This document shows, piece by piece, positions 17,327-25,262 of a stretch of 64,000 nt of DNA. Position 1 is the first letter of the stretch, and each line of letters opens with the position of its first letter. The DNA comes from Rhodococcus rhodnii. GTDB lineage: Bacteria > Actinomycetota > Actinomycetes > Mycobacteriales > Pseudonocardiaceae. The position numbers and the translations under genes are program-made. The DNA lies in NCBI GenBank assembly GCA_000720375.1, contig JOAA01000012.1, positions 186,001 through 250,000 of the forward strand, in the 5' to 3' direction. The notes beneath the pieces are model-generated. The model was not told the origin of the DNA. It saw nothing but the letters and a program-made list of their open reading frames with translations, and ran no database searches.

Positions 17327-18659
17327 CCCGACCAACAACCAGATCGATCACGAGAAACCCAACCAGAGAAACCCCAAGAACCGGCAAATACCAAGCCAAC
17401 CCAGCCGCAACCACGACAAGCCCAATGAGAACCGGCCGAGGCAAGCTCCGCCAAGCGCCCCGCGGAAAAGGTCGCCCAAAACCAAAACGCTCCTTGGTAG
17501 GCCTGCGATGCCACCACATCCGATAACCCCAGAAGATCATCGCGAGCAAAGAAACACAGACGGCTGCCAATACGATCTGATTCGCCAGCCCGAACAAAAC
17601 GCCCATATGAGCGTCAATCCCCCAGCGAGTCAACTTCGCACCCAACGGATAATCCTCGAACCTGAGCTTGGCCAACACTTCACCAGTACCCGGATCGATG
17701 GCAACAGAGTCCTGTTTGGTCGGCCACGAACTCTGAATCTGCTTGACCACATAAGCCTTACCCGGCCCCGACGGCACAGCAACCTCAACAGGACCGTCCA
17801 AACCAGACCCCCGAGCGATATTCACCACCTGGTCAACGTTCGCGCCCGAAGCCTGACCACCGCCACCACCGTGATGCTCGCCATGACCACCGTGATCAGG
17901 CACGCTCGCGGGAAGCGTCGGCGTCTCCCACGACAGCGCTGCACGGATGTCATCGACCGTTTCACCGGCATACTGCGACCACGTCAAACCCGTTGCCGAC
18001 AAGAACAACAGCACAATCGCGACCCAAGTTCCGGTTGTCGCGTGCCAAGACAGCAGCTTCCGGCGCCCCTTGCCCTTGGCCGGCCTGCGGCGCCCCCACC
18101 ACAGCACCAGACCGCCGAGGACAACCACCCAGAGCCAGCTCGCCGCCAATTCGCTGTACAGCCGTCCAAAGTCGCCAAGGTGCAGACCTCGGTGCAGCTC
18201 GTCGATCCAGGTGCGAACCGGGCCTGCCTGGCTCGATCCGTAGGTTTCCAGAGTGCCACGGACCTCGCTGGTATACGGATCCACATAGGCCGTCAGCCAA
18301 TGACTCGGTGCCAGGTCCGACCGGCTGAAGATGACCTGCGTCGAAGCATCTTCGGCCTCACCAGGCCGGACACGCACGAACGTCGCGTCCGGCAACGCCC
18401 GCTGCGCCGCCTCCACCTGAGCCTGCAGCGGCTGCCTTGCCTGGCCGACGGGCACGGTCAGCTCGTGGGCATAGATCGCCCGCTCCAACTGCGGCGTGAA
18501 GATGTACAGCATGCCGCTCAACGCGGCGACGAACAGAAACGGCCCGACGAAAACGCCCAGGTAGAAGTGCAGCCTCAGCAGCAGCGGCCGTAAGGATCCA
18601 CGTTTCGCGGTCTTCGCCGGAGCAGCGGTGTCCGGCTCGATCAGTTCGTCGGTCGTCAT
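17310..18659 (-). CDS. PepSY-associated transmembrane protein
   Basis: This 449-residue membrane protein of the PepSY_TM family has four to five transmembrane helices: about residues 27-49 after the basic KRGSLRPLLLRLHFYLG, a pair near 180-270, and two at the C-terminus. Extracytoplasmic PepSY segments lie between them, with a His/Gly-rich linker (DHGGHGEHHGGGGG) near residue 285 that could bind metal. Relatives occur with iron or copper uptake genes and are proposed reductases or protease inhibitors. The start at 18659 is preferred because upstream codons are low quality. It is divergent from the carboxylate-amine ligase. Confidence 0.85.
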   Translation of the reverse strand: MTTDELIEPDTAAPAKTAKRGSLRPLLLRLHFYLGVFVGPFLFVAALSGMLYIFTPQLERAIYAHELTVPVGQARQPLQAQVEAAQRALPDATFVRVRPGEAEDASTQVIFSRSDLAPSHWLTAYVDPYTSEVRGTLETYGSSQAGPVRTWIDELHRGLHLGDFGRLYSELAASWLWVVVLGGLVLWWGRRRPAKGKGRRKLLSWHATTGTWVAIVLLFLSATGLTWSQYAGETVDDIRAALSWETPTLPASVPDHGGHGEHHGGGGGQASGANVDQVVNIARGSGLDGPVEVAVPSGPGKAYVVKQIQSSWPTKQDSVAIDPGTGEVLAKLRFEDYPLGAKLTRWGIDAHMGVLFGLANQIVLAAVCVSLLAMIFWGYRMWWHRRPTKERFGFGRPFPRGAWRSLPRPVLIGLVVVAAGLAWYLPVLGVSLVGFLVIDLVVGRVKARA

Positions 18660-18750
18660 CGTCGTCCTTGAGATTTCGCAGGGTGTCGGACAACGAGTCG
18701 GATCAGACCGCGGGTTGGTTCCCGGCCACTTCGCTGGGTACACCGTCGAA

Positions 18751-19755
18751 GTGACGATCGGAGTGGAAGAGGAGTTCTTGGTCGTGGATCCGGTCACCCG
18801 CCGGACCGCGCCCTACGCGGACATCGTGCTCAAGCAGGTCGGTCGGTTGCCTGCCGGTGCGCGGGTGCATTCGGAGCTGCTCAACACCCAAGTCGAGTTC
18901 GCGACCGGGGTGTGTCGGACCTTCGACGATCTGCGGGATCAGCTGGTCGCGGGGCGTACCGAACTGAAGGCGGCCGCGCGCAGGGAGAAACTGGGGCTGG
19001 TCTCGTCGGGCACCGCCGTGCTGTCCGGGACGGATGCGCACCTGACCTCTGGGGCACGGTTCGAGCGGATCGGGGACATCTACCAGGGGTTGGTCGAGGA
19101 CTACCAGGTTTCGGGCTGTCATGTGCACGTGGGGATCGCCGACCGCGACACGGCCATCGCCGTGATCAACCACATGTCGTACTGGCTGCCGACGTTGCTG
19201 GCGTTGTCCGCCAGTTCACCGTTCGACAACGGGCGGGACACTGGTTACGCGAGCTGGCGGATGATTCAGCAGTCGCGTTTTCCTGGCAGCGGGCTGACGC
19301 CGTGGTTCGGTTCGGCCGCCGAGTACGACCACTTCGTCGATCAGCTGGTGGATTTCGGAGTTCTGGTCGATCACGCCATGACTTTCTGGCTCGCGCGACC
19401 GTCGCCGCGGTATCCGACGATCGAGGTGCGGGTGGCGGACGCGGCCGCGACCGTGGACGAAGCCGTCCAGCAAGCCGTGCTGACCGAAGGACTTGTGCGG
19501 TACGCGCTCGCCGAACTCGATGCCGGGCGTGAGGCCAAGCCGATCGGCGACCAGCAGGCGAAAGCGGCTGTCTGGGCGGCCGCCCGGCACGGCATCAACG
19601 GTCCGGCCATCGATCTGAGATCGGGACGTCCGGTGGCGGCCCGGAAGTTGCTGACCGAGCTGACCGACCTGCTTGGGCTGCCGCCACTGCACCCCAGGCC
19701 ACGGGTCACGGGCGATCCGGCGGCGGTGGTCGACGCTCTCATGGAGGACCTGTGA
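18751..19755 (+). CDS. YbdK-type glutamate-cysteine ligase-like carboxylate-amine ligase
   Basis: This 334-residue GCS2-family enzyme starts at GTG 18751 (VTIGVEEEFLVVDP, the conserved N-terminus with the Glu metal ligands). CHVHVGI and the IEVRVADAAAT segment are family hallmarks. It forms amide bonds in an ATP-dependent way; YbdK-like members make gamma-glutamyl-cysteine weakly or other amides. Its stop overlaps the next gene by 4 bp (GTGA), so it is coupled to the haem-oxygenase-like protein. It probably modifies a small molecule rather than supplying glutathione, because actinomycetes use mycothiol. Confidence 0.88.
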   Translation: MTIGVEEEFLVVDPVTRRTAPYADIVLKQVGRLPAGARVHSELLNTQVEFATGVCRTFDDLRDQLVAGRTELKAAARREKLGLVSSGTAVLSGTDAHLTSGARFERIGDIYQGLVEDYQVSGCHVHVGIADRDTAIAVINHMSYWLPTLLALSASSPFDNGRDTGYASWRMIQQSRFPGSGLTPWFGSAAEYDHFVDQLVDFGVLVDHAMTFWLARPSPRYPTIEVRVADAAATVDEAVQQAVLTEGLVRYALAELDAGREAKPIGDQQAKAAVWAAARHGINGPAIDLRSGRPVAARKLLTELTDLLGLPPLHPRPRVTGDPAAVVDALMEDL

Positions 19756-20717
19756 AGCTGCCCGAGCCGCGCGGCGACCTGTCCGCAGCCGTGATCGATC
19801 TACTCGGCGGAACCAGCAAGACCCTGCCCGAGGTCGACCACGACCCGTACGGCGAAGACCTTCAGTTGGCGCTGCACACCGCGTATGAGCTGCACTACCG
19901 GGGTTTCACGGACGTGGATCCCGAGTGGGAGTGGGATCCCGATCTGCTGCGGTCGCGCCGCGCCATGGAAAAGGTGTTCCTGGCGGCGTTGCGGGAAGAC
20001 GTGCCCGGCGGTGACGACATCTCCGGTGCGTTGGAGCCCTTGCTGGTCGAGCCGGTCGACGGCGAGGGAGTCAGCCATTTCCTCAAAGGTGACGGGGAAT
20101 GGTGGCAGCTGCGGGAGTATTTCGTACACCGGTCGGTCTACCACCACAAAGAGGCCGATCCGCATGTCTGGGTCGTTCCCCGGCTGCAAGGCCGGGCGAA
20201 AGCGGCACTGGTCGCGGTGGAGTTCGACGAGTTCGGTGGTGGCCGTGCCGAGCGGCTGCACTCGCAGCTGTACGTCGATCTGTTGGCCGGCGCCGGACTG
20301 GAAACCGGTTACCTGCACTACCTCAACGATGTTCCGGCGCAGATGCTGGCGGTGGTGAACATGATGTCGTTGTTCGGACTGCACCGCGCATTCCGGGGTG
20401 CGTTGGTCGGTCACTTCGCCGCGGCGGAGATCACCACGGCGCCCAGCGCGCAGCGGATGGTCAAGGCGCTCAGCCGGTTCGACGCGGACGAAGCCTGCGT
20501 GCACTTCTACACCGAGCACATGGAGGCGGACGCGGTCCACGAACAAGTGATGCGTCGTGACGTCATCGGTGACCTGCTCGACCGTGAGCCCGAGCTGACC
20601 GAGTCGGTCGTTTTCGGTGTCCAGGCAACGGAACTGCTCGAGGAACGGTTCGGCGAGCACGTCCTCAGTTCGTGGCGGGCCGGGCGTTCCTCGCTTCGTC
20701 AGAGTCGGACGACCTGA
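19752..20717 (+). CDS. Haem-oxygenase-like iron-containing redox protein
   Basis: This 321-residue all-helical protein belongs to the iron-containing redox enzyme (Haem_oxygenas_2) family. Conserved acidic and His positions that could hold a di-iron centre are spread over VEFDEFGGGRAERLHSQLY, in part, and CVHFYTEHMEADAVHEQ. GTG 19752 overlaps the previous stop. Members of this family perform oxidative reactions on amino-acid-derived substrates. The 3' end overlaps the convergent CDGSH gene by 53 bp. The ligase-redox pair suggests a small metabolite pathway, but the product is unknown. Confidence 0.85.
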   Translation: MKLPEPRGDLSAAVIDLLGGTSKTLPEVDHDPYGEDLQLALHTAYELHYRGFTDVDPEWEWDPDLLRSRRAMEKVFLAALREDVPGGDDISGALEPLLVEPVDGEGVSHFLKGDGEWWQLREYFVHRSVYHHKEADPHVWVVPRLQGRAKAALVAVEFDEFGGGRAERLHSQLYVDLLAGAGLETGYLHYLNDVPAQMLAVVNMMSLFGLHRAFRGALVGHFAAAEITTAPSAQRMVKALSRFDADEACVHFYTEHMEADAVHEQVMRRDVIGDLLDREPELTESVVFGVQATELLEERFGEHVLSSWRAGRSSLRQSRTT

Positions 20718-20904
20718 CTCGGGCTCGGTGGCTGGTGTCGCAGAACGGATACCGTTTGCTGCGACGGCACGCACAGATCGCGACGACGAACCGGTCGGAC
20801 TGGACCACGGTTCCGTCGTCCATGGTGAGCTCGACCGGCCCTTCGATCAGAATCGGGCCACCCGGCACGACGACCACGCGTCGCGCCTCATCGGCTTGTG
20901 ACAT
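20665..20904 (-). CDS. CDGSH iron-sulfur domain protein
   Basis: This is a 79-residue protein with one CDGSH (mitoNEET-type) motif. Cys-Ala-Cys, then PFCDTSH, provides three Cys and one His (C44, C46, C55, H59 approximately) for a [2Fe-2S] cluster. N-terminal PGGPILIEGPVEL is also typical. Such proteins carry redox-active or transferable clusters. Its start overlaps the methyltransferase stop by 17 bp and its 3' end overlaps the haem-oxygenase-like gene on the other strand. This three-gene neighbourhood links iron-sulfur, non-haem iron and methyl transfer functions. Confidence 0.88.
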   Translation of the reverse strand: MSQADEARRVVVVPGGPILIEGPVELTMDDGTVVQSDRFVVAICACRRSKRYPFCDTSHRARVRSSDSDEARNARPATN

Positions 20905-21541
20905 CGGCCCGGATCACCACCAGTTCTTCGTGTCGCTGGCCTGGTTCGATGAGACCGGCGGACTCCAGCCATGCCGCCCGTGACCGCATCACCGGCCCGA
21001 ACGGAATGACCTGCCGGGCGATCACGGCCGCCTTCAAGTTCGCGCCGCGCAACTGGTGCACGGTCGCGTCCGAATCGCACAGTTCGGAGTGGACGATCAA
21101 AGCCATGCCTTTATCGTTCAACAGCAAGGGAATGACGGCACACAACCGGTCGAGAATGGCTCGGCCGCGGTCTCCGGCGTCCCAAGCCCTGGCCTTGCCG
21201 AAGTCCGGCACGCGGGCCGCCGGGACGTACGGCGGGTTGGCGAGCACCACGTCAAAGCTTTCGCTACCAACAAGATAGCCGAAATGACCGCGTACCGTAC
21301 GGATCGGCACGCCGTTGACCCACCCGTTCATCCAGGCCGTCGCGGCCGCCCGGCGGGACACGTCAACCGCGGTCACCTCAGCCGCACCGAGCCGTCCGGC
21401 TGTCACGGCAAGCGCCCCGGTACCAGTACATACATCCAAAACGGTCGCTCGTGGCGGAAGCGGCGCGGTCCGCAGCGCGTCAGCCAGAAGCCAGGTGTCC
21501 TCCTGGGGGCGATACACGCCGGGAGGTCGGAGCAGCCACAT
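20888..21541 (-). CDS. Class I SAM-dependent methyltransferase, HemK/PrmC-like
   Basis: This is a 217-residue methyltransferase. The SAM motif VLDVCTGTGALAV lies near residue 38, and motif IV is NPPYVP, the NPPY signature of N-methylation of glutamine or adenine bases. It lacks the N-terminal helical domain of true PrmC, so it may be a relative acting on another substrate. It overlaps the downstream CDGSH gene and is probably cotranscribed with it. Confidence 0.88.
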   Translation of the reverse strand: MWLLRPPGVYRPQEDTWLLADALRTAPLPPRATVLDVCTGTGALAVTAGRLGAAEVTAVDVSRRAAATAWMNGWVNGVPIRTVRGHFGYLVGSESFDVVLANPPYVPAARVPDFGKARAWDAGDRGRAILDRLCAVIPLLLNDKGMALIVHSELCDSDATVHQLRGANLKAAVIARQVIPFGPVMRSRAAWLESAGLIEPGQRHEELVVIRADVTSR

Positions 21542-21580
21542 AGGACAACTGTTCCCGGTGGGAGACCGGCCAAACGGCTT

Positions 21581-21985
21581 TCAAGCGCTGGACTTCCCGG
21601 CGTTCATCCGTTCCGTGTAGCGCTGGTGCGCCTCGGCCAGCAACTCGTCACCCAACCACGCGACCGGCGTGACGTTCACGAGCAAAGGCTCGTTGTCCGG
21701 GCCGTGGCTGGTCACCTCGCCCGTCAGCACCCACGGGCGGGCACCCTCGTCGAGTTTGCGGAGGTACTGGCAGATCCGGCGGGCCATCCAGTCCTCTGTG
21801 GGCAGCGTCCACCACGACGGCGGGCGCAGCGGATTTGCGGAGTGGCCGGGCATCTGCAATCCACTTTCGTGGTCCACGCTGGGATGCGCCACGTCGGCCT
21901 CCGGGCCGGGCGAGTAGCGCAGGAACAGCGGCAGATCCATGGCCATGAGCTCGATCAGCTGATCGAGCTTGGTCAGCACGGGCAT
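21581..21985 (-). CDS. DUF6098 family protein
   Basis: This is a 134-residue cytoplasmic protein of unknown function. The ATG at 21985 gives MPVLTKLDQLIELM, followed by the family pattern LFLRYSPGPEAD, DHESGLQMPG, WWTLPTEDWMARRICQY and PWVLTGEV. The open frame continues far upstream through the antisense of the hemerythrin gene, but that part is not coding. DUF6098 proteins are common single genes in actinobacteria. It is divergent from the hemerythrin gene and may share its stress promoter region. Confidence 0.8.
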   Translation of the reverse strand: MPVLTKLDQLIELMAMDLPLFLRYSPGPEADVAHPSVDHESGLQMPGHSANPLRPPSWWTLPTEDWMARRICQYLRKLDEGARPWVLTGEVTSHGPDNEPLLVNVTPVAWLGDELLAEAHQRYTERMNAGKSSA

Positions 21986-22016
21986 TCCCACGCCGCTGGC
22001 GTTCCCGGCATTGGTC

Positions 22017-22043
22017 GTATTAAACGTATGAGCCGGTGGGTAA
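22017..22043 (+). promoter_or_regulatory. Possible SigB-type stress promoter before the hemerythrin gene
   Basis: GTATT (22017-22021), a 16-bp spacer and GGGTAA (22038-22043) approximate the actinobacterial SigB/SigF-like pattern GTTT-N14-16-GGGTA. It lies 33 bp upstream of the hemerythrin start. Actinobacterial hemerythrin genes are often stress regulated. Confidence 0.4.
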
Positions 22044-22075
22044 TCCCGCTGTATCCGTACTGACTTGGAGGAGCC

Positions 22076-22576
22076 ATGTCCACCGACGCCATTGTGCTGC
22101 TGAAGGAAGACCACAAGGAGATCCGCAAGCTGTTCACCGAGTTCGAGAACGCGGGGCAGAACGCGGAGGCGACGAAGGGCAGGCTGGTCGACAAGATCCT
22201 CGAACTGCTCACCGTGCACACGTACATCGAGAACGAATGCATGTACCCGGAAGTGCGCAAGTTGCTGCCGGAGGTGGAGGACGACGTGCTGGAGTCCTAT
22301 GAGGAGCATCATGTGGCCGACGTGCTGTGCGTCGAGCTGTCCATGATGAAGCCCGAGGACGAACGGTTCGACGCCAAGACGACCGTGCTGATCGAGAGCG
22401 TCAAGCACCACATGGACGAGGAGGAGTCCGAGTGGTTCCCGAAGGTCCGGGAGGGGCTCGGCCGCAAGCAGTTGCAGGAGATCGGCGCCAGGATGATCGA
22501 GCTGAAGAAGAAGGCGCCGCGCAAGCCGTCGCAGCCGAGCGCGCTGAAGAAGGCCGTCGACGCGATACTCTCGTAA
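22076..22576 (+). CDS. Hemerythrin HHE domain protein
   Basis: This 166-residue four-helix protein has iron-ligand His/Glu residues placed as in hemerythrin-like domains: H13 (KEDHKEIRK), H48 (TVHTYIENE with Glu), the YEEHHVAD pair near 80, and KHHMDEEE near 112. It would bind a di-iron centre and sense or store oxygen, or respond to oxidative stress. The Lys/Pro-rich C-terminus (LKKKAPRKPSQPS) is common in actinobacterial members. TTGGAGGAG precedes the ATG. Two small genes follow, the first within about 40 bp. Confidence 0.92.
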   Translation: MSTDAIVLLKEDHKEIRKLFTEFENAGQNAEATKGRLVDKILELLTVHTYIENECMYPEVRKLLPEVEDDVLESYEEHHVADVLCVELSMMKPEDERFDAKTTVLIESVKHHMDEEESEWFPKVREGLGRKQLQEIGARMIELKKKAPRKPSQPSALKKAVDAILS

Positions 22577-22612
22577 GTGGCGGGGACGCCACCAGGGGAA
22601 ATGGAGCAGCCG

Positions 22613-22882
22613 ATGACCGAGCAGGACCCGAACATCATCGACGCCGAGATCGTCGAGACACCGCCGGTCAAGGCGCCCGAGTTCGACTACACCGACGGCG
22701 GCGTGCCCAACTTCGACTACGTCCGCGACCGGATCGAGAACCGGGTGGCCACCTCGATCGGCGCCAACGAGCTGGCCGAGGCCACGCCCGAGGCCAAGTC
22801 GATCGACGAGCAGATGGCCGAGCGGGAGCAGGCCGGCCGCGACAAGCTGGAGGAGATCCGCAGGCAATTACGTGGCGAGTAA
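22613..22882 (+). CDS. Small acidic hypothetical protein
   Basis: This 89-residue protein is of unknown function. ATG 22613 has GGAG at a good distance; an upstream ATG at 22601 sits too close to its own AGGGGA. The N-half contains two similar FDY segments (EFDYTDGG and NFDYVRDR). The C-half (SIDEQMAEREQAGRDKLEEI) is likely a charged helix or short coiled coil. It has no signal peptide or cysteines. Its position 36 bp after the hemerythrin gene suggests cotranscription. Confidence 0.7.
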   Translation: MTEQDPNIIDAEIVETPPVKAPEFDYTDGGVPNFDYVRDRIENRVATSIGANELAEATPEAKSIDEQMAEREQAGRDKLEEIRRQLRGE

Positions 22883-22940
22883 TCGACGCCGTTCCCTCGC
22901 TCGAACAGGATGAGGACATCCGGTTCGAGAGGAGGACGCC

Positions 22941-23291
22941 ATGACCGCCTACGGAATCGCCCACCTTCGCCAGGCAGGCCCGCTGCACCCGGAGGTCTAC
23001 GAATACCTGGAGCGCATCCAAGCCACCATGGATCCGTACGACGGCAAGTTCCTCGTCCACGGCGGCAAGATGGAAGTCGCGGAGGGAGTGTGGCCGGGAG
23101 CCGTCGTCGTGATCGAGTTCCCGAGCATGGAGGCGATCCGGGACTGGTACCAGTCGCCCGCCTACCAGGAGATCCTGCACTTACGAGCCGACCACCTGGT
23201 AGGTGACCTGATTCTGGTCGAAGGCTGCGGACCGGATCACGACTCCGCGAAGTTCGCCGCCGAACTGCGTGCGGCTGGTCAGAGGCGGTAG
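22941..23291 (+). CDS. DUF1330 domain protein
   Basis: This is a 116-residue protein of the dimeric alpha/beta barrel type. IEFPSMEAIRDWYQSPAYQE and HGGKMEV (in part) are the DUF1330 signature, a family often found as small stress or detoxification proteins without an assigned reaction. AGGAGG precedes the ATG. Its 3' end overlaps the convergent DnaJ-like gene by 13 bp. Confidence 0.9.
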   Translation: MTAYGIAHLRQAGPLHPEVYEYLERIQATMDPYDGKFLVHGGKMEVAEGVWPGAVVVIEFPSMEAIRDWYQSPAYQEILHLRADHLVGDLILVEGCGPDHDSAKFAAELRAAGQRR

Positions 23292-23959
23292 CCGAGGTCC
23301 AGCAGCTTGGCGATCGGCGGATGGTCGACGAGCCGCTGGTGGAAGTCGCTGGCGTGCTGCCGGATCTCGAGCGCTCGCTTGCTGATCGGCCACAACCCCG
23401 CGACCAGCAGCCCGATGATCATCGCCCACATCAGGAACAGCGTGACCAGGGAATGCGACGGCTCGAAGAACAACCACAGGTAGCCGATCATCGAGACCAA
23501 GCCGAGCAACGCCGTCACCAGCACCGCGAAGCCGACCCGGGATGATGCCGTGGCCGTCTGCAGGGCCGGGATCATCCGCCGGTCTCGGACGTTGACCCGT
23601 TGCGACCAACACCAGTCGCAATAGGGCAGGTCCACCTGCTGGTCGGGGGCGTCGAGCTTGGTCAGCACCACCACGAGCGGCCGTCGGGCTGTACGCATCC
23701 CGCAGGACCAGCAGACCATCCGCTTCCACCGGTCCGGTCTTCGCCGGGTCTTCGTGGTGGTCTGGAACGTGGCCGGCCTGCTTTCCGTGCGAGTCGCCCG
23801 CACCTTCCGATAGGCCTGCTGAATCAGCTGGAACGTGTCGACGTTGCCGCCGTTGTCCGGATGCGCGCGTCGGACAAGCCTGCGGTACGCGGACCTGAGT
23901 TCAGCGTCCGATACCGACTGGGGTACGCCGAGAATGGCGTAGTAGTCGACATCCGGCAT
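23279..23959 (-). CDS. Membrane-anchored J-domain protein
   Basis: This is a 226-residue protein. Residues 1-60 form a J domain with the HPD motif in RRAHPDNGG, which would stimulate an Hsp70. A probable zinc site follows (CWSCG near residue 83 and CDWC near 113), and two hydrophobic helices (about 142-165 and 170-195) anchor it in the membrane. The order of J domain, zinc motif and two TM helices is not that of DnaJ or CbpA, so it is a specialised co-chaperone. No hsp70 gene is nearby. Confidence 0.85.
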   Translation of the reverse strand: MPDVDYYAILGVPQSVSDAELRSAYRRLVRRAHPDNGGNVDTFQLIQQAYRKVRATRTESRPATFQTTTKTRRRPDRWKRMVCWSCGMRTARRPLVVVLTKLDAPDQQVDLPYCDWCWSQRVNVRDRRMIPALQTATASSRVGFAVLVTALLGLVSMIGYLWLFFEPSHSLVTLFLMWAMIIGLLVAGLWPISKRALEIRQHASDFHQRLVDHPPIAKLLDLGYRL

Positions 23960-23998
23960 GGCTCAGTACAGTACCGCCGGTTGTATCCCCCAACTGTG

Positions 23999-24480
23999 TC
24001 ACTTGGCACGGAGCAGCCACACGAGATAGGGCGTACCGAGCAACGCCGTGACCACACCGACAGGGATCTCGGTCGGCGCGAGCACCATCACGTTGACCAG
24101 CGCCGTTGTCGTCGCGGCGACCCCGAGGCCGATGAGCACCACGCGGGTGGGGGCGAGTTGACGCGCGATGAGCATGACGATCGCCAACGCCAATACGCCG
24201 CCCACGGTCGCGGCCACGGGGAGCACGCCGAGCGGTGCGGCCGGGAGGACGAGGATCACCAGCATCGCGGCGACCGACGCGCCGCCCGTGATGCCCTTCA
24301 GTCCCGGTTCGGCGAGCGGGTTACGCACAACGGACTGCACTGCGGCACCGGCGATGGCCAAGCAAGCGCCAGCTCCGCCGCAGCGAGCACGACGAGCCCA
24401 GTGCCAGCGCGCCGGCGAAGCGTGATTTTCGGGGCTGCGCAACGGATACCGCAGCGCCACGGTCGGCGTCGCCGGTTGTC
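23999..24480 (-). pseudogene. Remnant of a FecCD-type siderophore ABC permease (second copy)
   Basis: The reading frame contains recognisable permease pieces, AIAGAAVQSVVRNPLAEPG and VLIGLGVAATTTALVN, and the C-terminal PVGVVTALLGTPYLVWLL. The central part, about 100 residues between ALVNVMVL and APTEIPVG, is missing. The N-terminal part LVVLAAAELALA lies in another frame. A working FecCD protein has about 330 residues, whereas the longest intact piece here is about 140. It is a decayed gene, last of the remnants in this cluster. Confidence 0.8.
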
Positions 24481-24660
24481 ACTCGCCGCGCCAGCAGGAT
24501 GAAGACCGGACCGCCGATGAGAGCGGTGACGGTCCCGATCGGCAGCTCGCCGTACCCGGCTGACGGCGGTAAGGCGAGCTGCGCGGCAGCGTCCGCGGCC
24601 AACACGAGCGTCGCCGCGATCAAGCCGGACAACGGAATCAGCAGCGAATGACCGTAAATA
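24480..24660 (-). pseudogene. Remnant of a FecCD-type siderophore ABC permease (first copy, C-terminal third)
   Basis: SLLIPLSGLIAATLVLAAD followed by LPIGTVTALIGGPVFILL is the C-terminal third of a FecCD permease. It joins directly, in another frame, to the binding-protein remnant upstream. At its end it runs without a proper stop into the start of the second permease remnant. Most of the gene is deleted. Confidence 0.75.
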
Positions 24661-24838
24661 CCTGTCGTTGGCCCACATCAGCGACGCCATTAAGCAAGGC
24701 CGAGCCAGGCGCGGTGACCCACGTCTTGTAGCCCTCGTTGTCCGCGTTGCCAACGGGAGTCACGCCGAGCGCGACCAATTCCTCGGTGTACGCCCATTCC
24801 AGGACGACCACGCCAGATACCCGGTTTCCGGTTCGCGG
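24638..24838 (-). pseudogene. Remnant of a siderophore-binding protein (FecB/FepB-like)
   Basis: VVVLEWAYTEELVALGVTPV, followed by GNADNEGYKTWVTAPG and GVADVGQRQ, matches the N-terminal third of iron-siderophore binding proteins. The signal peptide part and everything after DVGQRQ are missing, and the frame stops at 24638. The fragment overlaps the permease remnant in another frame. Confidence 0.75.
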
Positions 24839-24845
24839 ACCACGG

Positions 24846-25031
24846 TCACGGCAAGGCCGAACGCACGGGGAGCAGGCCAGCGAGTGTGCGCAGCAACGTC
24901 GACTTCCCGCATCCGTTGGGCCCGACGAACACCGTTACCGTGCTTGCCTTCAGCGTTACGTTGACGCCACGCAGCACAGGTTTGCCCGCGTGGCCCACGG
25001 TCAGCCCAGTGGCTCGAAGCTCTCCCCGCAC
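24846..25031 (-). pseudogene. Truncated siderophore ABC transporter ATPase (FecE-like)
   Basis: Sixty-one residues from GTG 25031 carry the start of an ABC ATPase with an intact Walker A (GPNGCGKSTLLRTLAGLL), then a stop at 24846. The Q-loop, signature motif, Walker B and switch are all absent, against a normal length of about 260. It is the first remnant behind the iron box and shows that the whole uptake locus is non-functional. Confidence 0.8.
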
Positions 25032-25050
25032 GGCGGCGGCCCTAGGGCAT

Positions 25051-25070
25051 GTTGGTTAGGCTACCTAATT
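25051..25070. promoter_or_regulatory. IdeR/DmdR-type iron box
   Basis: TTAGGCTACCTAA (25056-25068) inside GTTGGTTAGGCTACCTAATT is a perfect 5-3-5 palindrome. It closely resembles the actinobacterial iron box core (TTAGG-TTAGGCTAACCTAA, split here). It lies 25 bp before the truncated ATPase, as expected for an iron-regulated siderophore uptake promoter, and could also reach the divergent gene at 25263. Confidence 0.7.
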
Positions 25071-25262
25071 ATGGCGAATTGATCACACCCGGCGACGGAC
25101 AGCGACCGCGTTGGTCCACTTGGCACGGTCACTTCCGCTCATCGGGCCCGTGTCTCGTGTGCGATGTGCACCATTTGGCCGATCCTGCTACCGCCGTCTG
25201 TCCGATTTGCGATGTCCGCGACGAACCCCATCCCGTGTCGATCCGCCGAGGGGAACCGTCGC

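Noticed and set aside
20301..20312. GAAACCGGTTAC as a third LacI operator
   Set aside because: It is inside the haem-oxygenase-like coding sequence, not at a promoter, and breaks the palindrome; likely chance in GC-rich codons.
21986..22867. Upstream extension of the DUF6098 frame to 428 codons
   Set aside because: The extension is antisense to the hemerythrin and small acidic protein genes, is Leu/His-rich without domain match, and the family starts at 21985.
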